Source: Streptosporangiaceae bacterium (lineage in GTDB: Bacteria; Actinomycetota; Actinomycetes; Streptosporangiales; Streptosporangiaceae). Taken from it: a stretch of 10,332 nt of DNA. The stretch spans positions 1-10,332 of the forward strand of contig JASHOI010000691.1 in the NCBI GenBank assembly GCA_030041195.1, given 5' to 3'. The notes beneath the pieces were generated by a model. The model was not told where the DNA came from and did no database searches. It worked only from the letters and a program-made list of their open reading frames with translations. The first letter of the stretch is position 1. The number at the start of each line of letters is the position of its first letter. Both the position numbers and the translations under genes were made by a program. Below are positions 1 through 6,351 of this stretch, piece after piece.

Positions 1-234
1 GCGGCGGCCGGCACGGCCAAGGCGGCGGACGACGGGTGGGCCCTCGCCGACGAACTGGCGGCGAGCGGCGGTGACGTCCCGGCGGCGCTGGACGCGTGGC
101 AGCGGCGGCAGCTCAGCGTGGGCCGGGAGCTGCTCGCCCGAACCAGGGAGATCGGCGACAGCTCGCAGTTCACCGGCACGTTCCGGCCCGGCGACCCGAA
201 ACTGATCTTCGGGCTGCACGGCCCAGGCCGGTGA
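1..234 (+). CDS. FAD-dependent aromatic monooxygenase, C-terminal fragment
   Basis: Frame 1 is open from the window edge to TGA at 232-234, giving the last 77 residues of a protein whose start lies outside the window. It opens with a GTAKAADDGWALADEL-type segment, then a helical stretch with DAWQRRQLSVGR, and ends RPGDPKLIFGLHGPGR. This is the C-terminal pattern of PHBH/UbiH-type flavin monooxygenases, closest in my recollection to 2,6-dihydroxypyridine 3-monooxygenase-like proteins. In that family the GTAKA stretch lies just after the GD motif that contacts the FAD ribityl chain. The catalytic and NAD(P)H-binding parts are not in view, so the substrate cannot be inferred. It converges on the next gene with a 42-base gap. 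The family is fairly sure; the precise activity is not. Confidence 0.72.
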   Translation, partial: AAAGTAKAADDGWALADELAASGGDVPAALDAWQRRQLSVGRELLARTREIGDSSQFTGTFRPGDPKLIFGLHGPGR

Positions 235-276
235 GCAGGCGCGGACGGAAACCCGCCATCCGGCCCAGGGCAGGCG

Positions 277-1146
277 CTAGTCGCCGGACGGCTTCAGCAC
301 CTCGGCCGCGGCTTCCAGCGCGTCGAGGTGCTCGTCGACCGTGTGCAGGCCGGCGCCCATGGTGTTCACCGACACATGGCTGGCGCCCGCGTCGCGCCAG
401 CTCGCGGCGTGCTCCGCGAGCTGTTCGGGGCTGCCGCGCCAGCTCACCCGGCCCTCCATCCCGAGGCGCGCCGGGTCCCGGCCAGCTTCGACCGCGGCCT
501 GCTCCACCACCCGCCGCGCCTCGTCGAGCTCCGGGCCCGGCCGGACCTGCGGGAACCAGCCGTCGGCGAGCCGCCCGGCCCGCCGGTAGGCCCGCTCCGA
601 CTGGGCACCGAACCACACCGGGATCGGCTGCTGCACCGGCAGCGGCGCCAGCCCGGCGCCGGTCACCCGGTCGAAGCTGCCCTGGAAAGTGACCGAGCGC
701 TCCGTCCACAGCCGCCGGAGCAGGTCCACCTGCTCCTCGACGCGCCGGCCGCGGGTGGTGAAGTCCTGGCCGAGCGCCTCGTACTCGACCGCGTTCCAGC
801 CCAGGCCGATTCCGAGCCGGAACCGGCCGCGGGTGAGCAGGTCCACCTCGGCAGCCTGCTTGGCGACCAGCGCGGTCTGCCGCTGCGGCAGGATGATGAT
901 GCCGGTGACCAGCTCCAGCTCGGTGATCCCGGCCAGGTAGCCGAACAGCACGAACGGCTCGTGGAACGTGGTCGTCACGTCGTAGGGGCCCTGCCAGCCG
1001 ACGTGCACGGCCGGGTCGGCGCCCACCACGTGGTCGTAGGCCAGCACGTGGCGGTATCCGAGGTCCTCGACCCGGAGCGCGTAGGCGCGCACCGCGCCCA
1101 CGTCGCCGCCGATCTCGGTCTGCGGGAATACCACACCGATGCGCAT
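277..1146 (-). CDS. LLM-class F420-dependent oxidoreductase
   Basis: The protein has 289 residues, starting MRIGVVFPQTEIGGD. It is a luciferase-like TIM-barrel oxidoreductase, a family in which actinobacterial members mostly use reduced coenzyme F420 (some use FMN). The pattern is typical: a first beta strand with IGVVFPQ, a central VTGIIILPQRQTALVAKQAAEVD region around residues 80-103, then GRFRLGIGLGWNAVEYEALG, PIPVWFGAQSERAYRRAGRLADGW, and a C-terminal SVNTMG strand. The open frame extends 20 codons further upstream. I chose the ATG at 1146 because AGGAGG lies 7 bases before it and because the IGVVFPQ strand belongs at the N-terminus. The length fits the TIGR03619-like subgroup. The gene is divergent from the MFS transporter. 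Substrate is unknown; the neighbouring monooxygenase fragment hints at oxidative metabolism of small aromatics, which is inference only. Confidence 0.88.
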   Translation of the reverse strand: MRIGVVFPQTEIGGDVGAVRAYALRVEDLGYRHVLAYDHVVGADPAVHVGWQGPYDVTTTFHEPFVLFGYLAGITELELVTGIIILPQRQTALVAKQAAEVDLLTRGRFRLGIGLGWNAVEYEALGQDFTTRGRRVEEQVDLLRRLWTERSVTFQGSFDRVTGAGLAPLPVQQPIPVWFGAQSERAYRRAGRLADGWFPQVRPGPELDEARRVVEQAAVEAGRDPARLGMEGRVSWRGSPEQLAEHAASWRDAGASHVSVNTMGAGLHTVDEHLDALEAAAEVLKPSGD

Positions 1147-1244
1147 GTTGCTACCTCCTGCTGCCTGGCAACGCGTACCCCCAACTCCTACCTCACCGCT
1201 GGGCAACGCAACCTGAATACGTACAGCGCAAGGGAGGCCGGCCC
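1147..1244. promoter_or_regulatory. Divergent intergenic region between the LLM oxidoreductase and the MFS transporter
   Basis: These 98 bases must contain promoters for both outward-facing genes. GGCAACGC occurs twice in direct orientation, at 1167-1174 and 1202-1209, 35 bases apart, and could be a regulator's half-sites. The least GC-rich stretch is TGAATACGTAC near 1213-1223, upstream of the MFS gene. I see no convincing -35/-10 pair in either direction. The role as a shared control region is inferred from gene orientation. Confidence 0.4.
1154..1159 (-). promoter_or_regulatory. Shine-Dalgarno AGGAGG of the LLM oxidoreductase
   Basis: On the minus strand AGGAGG is followed by 7 bases and then ATG at 1146. 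This perfect ribosome binding site decides the start against an upstream in-frame start that would add 20 residues without homology to the family. Confidence 0.8.
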
Positions 1245-2570
1245 ATGAGCCTGAGGCGCGGGTTTGCGTTCTGGCTGATGGGCGGGCTGCTGGGGAGCCT
1301 CATGCTCGCGGCGGGCGCGCCGTCACCGCTGTACGGGGTGTACCAGGCGACCTGGCACTTCTCGGCCGTCACCCTGACGTCGGTGTTCGCGGTCTACGCC
1401 GTGGCACTGCTCGCCGCGTTCCTGGTCGCCGGCCGGCTGTCCGATCACCTCGGCCGCAAGCCGGTCATTGTCGCGGCGCTGCTCATCGAGGCCGCGGCGA
1501 TGGCCTGCTTCGCCGCGGCGGACTCGACCGGCTGGCTGTACGCGGCACGGGTGGTGCAGGGGGTCGCGACGGGCATGGCGACCGGCGCGATCAGCGCGGC
1601 GCTGGTCGACCTGGCTCCGCGGCGGAACCCACAGCTCGCGCCGCTGGTCAACAGCGCGGCTCCGACGATGGGCCTGGCGGTGGGTGCGCTCGGGTCGAGC
1701 CTGCTGGTGCAGTACGGGCCGGCACCGATGCGCCTGGTGTACTGGCTGCTGCTGGCCGCGTTCGCGGCGGGGATCGCGGGCACGCTCGGCATTGCCGAGC
1801 CCGGGCAGCGCCGCCCCGGCGCACTGGCGTCGCTGCGGCCGCAGGTGGGGGTGCCCCGCGCCGCACGGCGGGCGTTCGCGGCGGGCGTACCGGCGCTTGC
1901 GGCCGGCTGGGCGCTGGGCGGGCTGTACCTCGCGCTGGGGCCGTCGCTCGCCGCGGAGCTGGTGCACTCGGCGAACCCGGTGGCCGGCGGGGCGGTGATC
2001 TTCCTGCTGACCGGGGTGGGAGCGGTCACCTCGATCGTCTGCCGCGGGTGGAACCCGCCGACCGCGATGGGCGTGGGCTGTGTGCTGCTCGCCGTGGGGG
2101 TCGGCGGCACGGTGGCGGCCATCGCGGCCGGCAGCGCGGCGGGGTTCTTCGTGGGTACCGCGTTTGCCGGGACCGGCTTCGGCCTGGCGTTCCTCGGCGT
2201 GTTCCGCACGCTCGTCGCGCTGGCCCCGCCGGCCGGCCGGGCCGGGCTGATCACCGCGATCTACATCGTCTCCTACCTGGCGTTCAGCCTGCCGGTAATC
2301 GCCGCCGGGATCGCGGCGAGCCACGTGGGCCTGCGGGACACCGCCGAGGTCTACGGCCTGGCGGTCGCGGCGCTGGACCTGCTCGCCGCGGCCGGCCTGG
2401 CCATCGGCATCCGCCGCGCCCGGGCCACGCAGGCCGCCGAGGCCGCGCATGACCGCGCGGCGGCCGGGGCGCAAACGCTGTTGCCGCCCGGCATGTGCTG
2501 CCCGCCGATTGACCCCCGCGAGGCCGCGGTGACCCCGGCACCTAGCGCTACCACGGGTCTGAGTACTTAG
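1245..2570 (+). CDS. MFS transporter
   Basis: The product is a 441-residue, very hydrophobic membrane protein with about 12 transmembrane helices by eye. The signature loop of the major facilitator superfamily, GRLSDHLGRK, is at residues 63-72 after the second helix, and RVVQGVATGMATG follows in the fourth helix. This arrangement suits a proton-coupled exporter of drugs or metabolites, but the substrate cannot be read from sequence. The last 50 or so residues form a hydrophilic Ala/Pro-rich tail that is probably cytoplasmic and is longer than usual. The start is supported by AGGGAGG at 1231-1237, 7 bases before the ATG. The gene is divergent from the LLM oxidoreductase, so the two may share a regulator. 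It lies 54 bases upstream of the next gene, so read-through into the signalling cluster is possible. Confidence 0.9.
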   Translation: MSLRRGFAFWLMGGLLGSLMLAAGAPSPLYGVYQATWHFSAVTLTSVFAVYAVALLAAFLVAGRLSDHLGRKPVIVAALLIEAAAMACFAAADSTGWLYAARVVQGVATGMATGAISAALVDLAPRRNPQLAPLVNSAAPTMGLAVGALGSSLLVQYGPAPMRLVYWLLLAAFAAGIAGTLGIAEPGQRRPGALASLRPQVGVPRAARRAFAAGVPALAAGWALGGLYLALGPSLAAELVHSANPVAGGAVIFLLTGVGAVTSIVCRGWNPPTAMGVGCVLLAVGVGGTVAAIAAGSAAGFFVGTAFAGTGFGLAFLGVFRTLVALAPPAGRAGLITAIYIVSYLAFSLPVIAAGIAASHVGLRDTAEVYGLAVAALDLLAAAGLAIGIRRARATQAAEAAHDRAAAGAQTLLPPGMCCPPIDPREAAVTPAPSATTGLST

Positions 2571-2624
2571 CATGGGGAGCATGGGCAGGGCAGGCCGCAC
2601 GCTTCAGAACCTGGCGGGATACGT

Positions 2625-4307
2625 ATGTCGGTGACCACACCGGACGAGGCGCCACGCACGGCGATCATTACCGTTGACGACGATCCGGGCGTTTCCCGTG
2701 CGGTCGCCCGTGACCTGCGGCGCCGCTACGGCGAGCAGCACCGGATCGTGCGGGCCGAGTCCGGAGACTCGGCCCTGGACGCGCTGCGGCAGATGAAGCT
2801 GCGCGGCGACCAGGTCGCGGTGATCCTCGCCGACTACCGGATGCCGCAGATGAACGGGATCGAGTTCCTCGAGCGGGCCATGGACATCTATCCCGGGGCA
2901 AAACGGGTGCTGCTGACCGCCTACGCCGACACCGACGCCGCGATCAACGCTATCAACGTGGTCGACCTGGACCACTATCTGCTCAAGCCGTGGGACCCGC
3001 CGGAGGAGAAGCTCTACCCGGTGGTCGACGGGTTGCTTGAGGCGTGGCTGGCGTCGGATCACCGGCGGGTGCCCGAGACCAAGGTTGTGGGCCACAAGTG
3101 GTCGGCCCGGTCGTCGGAAGTCCGTGAGTTCCTGGCCCGGAACCAGGTGCCATACCGGTGGTACGCCTCGGACGAGCCGGAGGGCCAGCGGCTGCTCGAG
3201 GCGGCGCAGGCCGACGGGCACAGGCTGCCGGTGGTGATCACGCCAGACGGCGAGGCGCTGGTGGAGCCGGAGGACTCCGAGCTGGCCAGCCGGGTTGGGC
3301 TGGCCACCACGCCGTCCAAGGACTTCTACGACCTGATCGTGATCGGCGGCGGCCCGGCCGGCCTGGGCGCCGCGGTGTACGGCGCGTCCGAGGGGCTGCG
3401 GACCGTGCTGGTCGAGCGCACCGCGACCGGCGGCCAGGCGGGCCAGAGCTCACGGATCGAGAACTACCTCGGCTTCCCGGATGGGGTGTCCGGGGCCCAG
3501 CTGACCAGCCGGGCGCGGCGGCAGGCCGCCAAATTCGGCGCCGAGGTGCTCACCACGCGCGATGTGATCGGCCTCGAGGTCAACGGCTCGGCGCGCAGCG
3601 TCCGGTTCGCCGACGGCACCGGCATCGACGCGCACACGGTGATCCTGGCGACCGGCGTCTCGTACCGCCGCCTGGCCGCGCCCGGCATGGACGAGATGAC
3701 CGGGCGCGGCGTCTATTACGGCTCCGCGCTGACCGAGGCCGCCGCGTGCTCCGGGCAGGACGTGTTCATCGTCGGCGGCGCGAACTCCGCCGGGCAGGCC
3801 GCCGTGTACCTGTCCCGGAGTGCCAAATCGGTGACGATCCTGGTGCGCGGGCCGTCGCTGGAACGGTCCATGTCCTACTACCTGGTCCAGCAGATAAGGA
3901 ACATCCCGACGATCTCGGTCCGCACCTGCACCGAGGTGATCGGGGCCGAGGGCACCGATCACCTGGAGCGGCTGACGCTCCGGGACACCTCGACCGGCGA
4001 GACCGAGACCGTCGGCGCGCAGTGGCTGTTCCTGTTCATCGGCGCCGCCCCGCTGACCGACTGGCTGGAGGGCGTGGTGGAGCGCGACCCCAACGGCTTC
4101 GTGGTCGCCGGCCCGGACCTGTCCGTCGAGGGGCAGCAGCCGAGGGGGTGGGCCCTGGACCGGGCCCCCTATCACCTGGAGACGAGCGTCCCCGGGGTGT
4201 TCGTGGCCGGCGACGCACGCGCGGAGTCGGCCAAGCGCGTCGCATCGGCGGTCGGCGAGGGCGCCATGGCCGTCATGCTCGTGCACCGCTATTTGGAGAA
4301 ACTGTGA
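2625..4307 (+). CDS. Response regulator fused to a thioredoxin-reductase-like flavoprotein
   Basis: The protein has 560 residues in three parts. Residues 12-140 are a complete receiver domain: acidic pocket D18-D20, phospho-acceptor D70 in ADYRMP, T98 and K121. Residues about 150-228 look like a glutaredoxin/thioredoxin fold (REFLARNQVPYRWY, then LPVVITPDG), but the position of its CxxC reads as Ser/Arg residues. Residues 234-560 are a thioredoxin-reductase-type fold: FAD-binding GGGPAG at 241-246, GGQAGQSSRIENYLG at 269-283, ATG at 342-344, NAD(P)H-binding GGANSAGQAA at 384-393 and FAD-binding GD at 529-530. The CATC site of true thioredoxin reductases is replaced by GSAL (366-369), and the whole protein has only two cysteines (C375, C435). 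It is probably a flavin oxidoreductase controlled by phosphorylation, not a disulfide reductase. I recall the family being named 'fused response regulator/thioredoxin-disulfide reductase'. The ribosome binding site is weak. The stop overlaps the kinase start by 4 bases. Confidence 0.88.
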   Translation: MSVTTPDEAPRTAIITVDDDPGVSRAVARDLRRRYGEQHRIVRAESGDSALDALRQMKLRGDQVAVILADYRMPQMNGIEFLERAMDIYPGAKRVLLTAYADTDAAINAINVVDLDHYLLKPWDPPEEKLYPVVDGLLEAWLASDHRRVPETKVVGHKWSARSSEVREFLARNQVPYRWYASDEPEGQRLLEAAQADGHRLPVVITPDGEALVEPEDSELASRVGLATTPSKDFYDLIVIGGGPAGLGAAVYGASEGLRTVLVERTATGGQAGQSSRIENYLGFPDGVSGAQLTSRARRQAAKFGAEVLTTRDVIGLEVNGSARSVRFADGTGIDAHTVILATGVSYRRLAAPGMDEMTGRGVYYGSALTEAAACSGQDVFIVGGANSAGQAAVYLSRSAKSVTILVRGPSLERSMSYYLVQQIRNIPTISVRTCTEVIGAEGTDHLERLTLRDTSTGETETVGAQWLFLFIGAAPLTDWLEGVVERDPNGFVVAGPDLSVEGQQPRGWALDRAPYHLETSVPGVFVAGDARAESAKRVASAVGEGAMAVMLVHRYLEKL

Positions 4308-5842
4308 CCGAGCAAACCCAGCAGGCCCCGGCGTGCAGCGCCCAGGGCGAGCAGATGACGTGCAGCCCCGAGGAACTGCGCACGCTGTTCCTTTTCGAGA
4401 AGCTGACCGACGAGCAGCTGGCCTGGCTGTGCAGTCACGGCCATGTCGAGCTCATCGAGCCGGGGCTGGTCTACGCCGAGGGCGACCCCGCAACGTGCTT
4501 CTACGTGCTGATCGAGGGCGAGGTCGTGATGTACCGCCGGGTCGGCGGGGACGATATCGAGGTGAACCGGACGTCCGGCCGCGGCACGTACTCGGGGGCG
4601 TTCAACGCGTACATCGAGCAGCTCCCCCACGTCTACAACAACTCGGTCCGGGTGCCGGTGCCGTCCAAGTTCTTCGTGCTGGACGCCAGCGACTTCGCGA
4701 AGCTGATGCACCAGTGGTTCCCGATGGCCGTGCACCTGCTCGAGGGGCTGTTCTTCGGGCAGCGCAGGACGCAGGACGCGATCGGCCAGCGGGAGCGGCT
4801 GCTGGCTCTCGGCTCGCTGTCGGCCGGCCTGACCCACGAGCTCAACAACCCGGCCGCCGCCGCGGTGCGGGCCACCGCCGCGCTGCGTGAGCGGGTCGCC
4901 GGGATGCGGCACAAGCTGGGCATGATCGCGGTCGGCAAGTTCACCCCGGAGACCATGCAGACCCTGATCCAGCTCCAGGAGCGCGCGGTCGAGCTCGTCG
5001 CGAAGGCGCCAACGCTGACCCCGCTGGAGGCGTCCGACCGCGAGGACGCGATCACCGACTGGTTCGACGACCACAACGTCGCGGGCGGCTGGGACCTGGC
5101 CCCGATCTTTGTCCAGGCCGGTCTCGACGTCCCGTGGCTCGACCACGTCGCGGCGACCGTGGACGAGGCCACGCTGGACAGCGCGCTGCGCTGGCTCGGC
5201 TACACGGTCGAGACCGAGTTGCTGATGAACGAGATCGAGGACTCCACGACCCGGATCTCGACCCTCGTCGGAGCGGCCAAGCAGTACTCGCAGCTCGACC
5301 GGGCCCCGCACCAGGACGTGAACGTGCACGAACTCCTCGACAGCACGCTGATGATGCTCGGGGGCAAGATCCCTCCGGGGATCACGGTGATCAAGGACTA
5401 CGACGAGTCACTGCCCCCGATCCCGGCCTACGCCGGCGAGCTCAACCAGGTATGGACGAACCTGATCGACAACGCGGTGTCGGCGATGAAGGGAACCGGC
5501 ACGCTCACCGTGCGCACCAGCCTGGACCGGGACCGGAACCAGGCGGTCATCGAGTTCGGCGACACCGGCCCCGGTGTGCCAGCGGAGATCCGCAACCGGA
5601 TCTTCGAGCCGTTCTTCACCACCAAGCCGGTGGGCGAGGGCACCGGGCTCGGGCTCGACATCTCCTGGCGGATCGTGGTCAACAAGCACCACGGGGATCT
5701 GCAGGTGGAGTCCGTTCCCGGTGACACCCGGTTCCGGGTCCGACTCCCGCTGACCGCCACCGAGCCCGATATCGGGCCGGAACGCGACGCCGCCCTCCAG
5801 ACTGGCTCCGCAACGCCACCCAACAACGAGGAGGCCAGATGA
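4304..5842 (+). CDS. Sensor histidine kinase with N-terminal cNMP-binding-type domain
   Basis: The protein has 512 residues with no signal peptide or membrane segment, so it is a cytoplasmic kinase. Residues about 25-140 form a Crp-like cyclic-nucleotide-binding barrel (EPGLVYAEGDPATCFYVLIEGEV), but the phosphate-binding cassette is divergent (YSGAFNAYIEQLPHVYNN). The H-box is LTHELNNP with phospho-acceptor H178. About 100 residues are inserted between the two expected dimerisation helices, the second lying around 303-332. The ATPase domain shows N-box N381-N390, G1 box DTGPG at 420-424, F-box IFEPFFTTKP, and G2 box GTGLGL at 446-451. The GTG start at 4304 overlaps the flavoprotein stop and has GGAG at 4295-4298. 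A much longer upstream extension in the same frame is a shadow of the flavoprotein gene. The obvious phospho-transfer partner is the receiver domain encoded just upstream. The signal sensed is unknown. Confidence 0.88.
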   Translation: MTEQTQQAPACSAQGEQMTCSPEELRTLFLFEKLTDEQLAWLCSHGHVELIEPGLVYAEGDPATCFYVLIEGEVVMYRRVGGDDIEVNRTSGRGTYSGAFNAYIEQLPHVYNNSVRVPVPSKFFVLDASDFAKLMHQWFPMAVHLLEGLFFGQRRTQDAIGQRERLLALGSLSAGLTHELNNPAAAAVRATAALRERVAGMRHKLGMIAVGKFTPETMQTLIQLQERAVELVAKAPTLTPLEASDREDAITDWFDDHNVAGGWDLAPIFVQAGLDVPWLDHVAATVDEATLDSALRWLGYTVETELLMNEIEDSTTRISTLVGAAKQYSQLDRAPHQDVNVHELLDSTLMMLGGKIPPGITVIKDYDESLPPIPAYAGELNQVWTNLIDNAVSAMKGTGTLTVRTSLDRDRNQAVIEFGDTGPGVPAEIRNRIFEPFFTTKPVGEGTGLGLDISWRIVVNKHHGDLQVESVPGDTRFRVRLPLTATEPDIGPERDAALQTGSATPPNNEEAR

Positions 5843-6186
5843 CCGAGGTGCCCGGAATCGACCCCGCCGTCCCGCCGAGCGGGACCGGCTGCGTGGAATG
5901 CGAGACGGCCGGTGGGTGGTGGCTGCACCTGCGCCGGTGCGCGCAATGCGGGCACATCGGGTGCTGCGACACCTCGCCCTCGCAGCACGCGAGCGCGCAC
6001 GCGAAGGCCACCGGCCATCCATTTATCCGCAGCTTCGAGCCCGGCGAGACGTGGTTTTACAGCTACCAGACCGATGAGGCCTACGACGGTCCCGACCTCA
6101 CCCCGCCCGAGCACCACCCGCTTGACCAGCCGGTGCCCGGGCCAGCCGGCCGTGTCCCCTCCGGCTGGCAGCGCATGCTGAACTAA
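5839..6186 (+). CDS. UBP-type zinc finger protein
   Basis: The protein has 115 residues. Candidate zinc ligands are C18/C21, C34/C37, C42 or C43, H50, H54 and H60, in the order expected of a ubiquitin-hydrolase-type (ZnF-UBP, PF02148) finger. GWWLHL (26-31) and WFYSYQTDE (72-80) match the aromatic and acidic segments that in eukaryotic USP5 line the pocket for the ubiquitin C-terminus. After the finger comes a Pro-rich tail (PPEHHPLDQPVPGPAG, then PSGWQ), which I recall as a feature of bacterial relatives. There is no protease domain. The start is an ATG overlapping the kinase stop by 4 bases, with GAGGAGG at 5828-5834. Tight coupling implies it is made in proportion to the kinase and flavoprotein, so it may be an adaptor. 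Its ligand is unknown. Confidence 0.87.
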   Translation: MTEVPGIDPAVPPSGTGCVECETAGGWWLHLRRCAQCGHIGCCDTSPSQHASAHAKATGHPFIRSFEPGETWFYSYQTDEAYDGPDLTPPEHHPLDQPVPGPAGRVPSGWQRMLN

Positions 6187-6232
6187 CGCCACGTGTCGCC
6201 CCATCCGGCCACCCCCACAACCCCCCGCCAGG

Positions 6233-6248
6233 CCAGGAAGCCAGGAAG
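6233..6248. repeat. Two tandem copies of CCAGGAAG
   Basis: An 8-base unit is repeated exactly (6233-6240 and 6241-6248) between the zinc-finger gene and the atuA-like gene. It may be slippage or a small protein-binding site. No function can be assigned. Confidence 0.6.
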
Positions 6249-6251
6249 CCA

Positions 6252-6319
6252 CTTTTACTCCGGTTGAGTCATCTCCAGGGGTGATATGCACTAAATGTCC
6301 ACACCGTTCGGAGTAAAAG
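6252..6319. promoter_or_regulatory. Inverted repeat framing the likely promoter of the atuA-like gene
   Basis: CTTTTACTCCG at 6252-6262 and its exact reverse complement CGGAGTAAAAG at 6309-6319 lie 46 bases apart (arm centres 57 bases apart). The whole stretch is markedly richer in A/T than its surroundings. Between the arms, TTGAGT (6264-6269) and TATGCA (6285-6290) could be a weak -35/-10 pair with a short 15-base spacer. A nested ACTC-N5-GAGT (6257-6269) repeats the same half-site motif. The arrangement would suit a repressor or looping regulator controlling the downstream gene. The repeat itself is certain; the regulatory role is inferred. Confidence 0.5.
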
Positions 6320-6341
6320 ACGCGGCGGGCCCGGGTGACGC

Positions 6342-6346
6342 GGAGG
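6342..6346 (+). promoter_or_regulatory. Shine-Dalgarno GGAGG deciding the atuA-like start
   Basis: GGAGG lies 5 bases before the GTG at 6352. The alternative ATG at 6295 has only a G-rich AGGGG about 13 bases away, and the codons between 6295 and 6320 (ACA, GGA, GTA, AAA) are unlike the rest of the gene. The GTG start is therefore preferred. Confidence 0.55.
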
Positions 6347-6351
6347 CCGGG

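Noticed and set aside
2574..2591. Near-tandem AGCATGGGG / AGCATGGGC before the flavoprotein gene
   Set aside because: Only two 9-base copies with one difference in a short G-rich gap. It is too little to call a site, and no promoter is recognisable there.
1323..2600. Long minus-strand frame opposite the MFS gene
   Set aside because: Its translation is Arg/Gly/His-rich with no recognisable domain, while the plus strand encodes a clear membrane transporter.
3158..4303. Large upstream extension of the kinase frame (894 codons in total)
   Set aside because: The translation before 4304 is Arg/Gly-rich low complexity with no family pattern and lies antiphase to the well-supported flavoprotein gene. 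It is an open frame caused by high GC.
5764..5777. 14-base perfect palindrome GCCCGATATCGGGC near the kinase 3' end
   Set aside because: It lies inside coding sequence 62 bases before the translationally coupled zinc-finger gene. Palindromes of this size are expected by chance in a few places in GC-rich DNA.
6252..6319. The inverted repeat as a transcription terminator of the signalling cluster
   Set aside because: The 46-base loop and position across the next gene's leader do not fit an intrinsic terminator; a control element is more likely.
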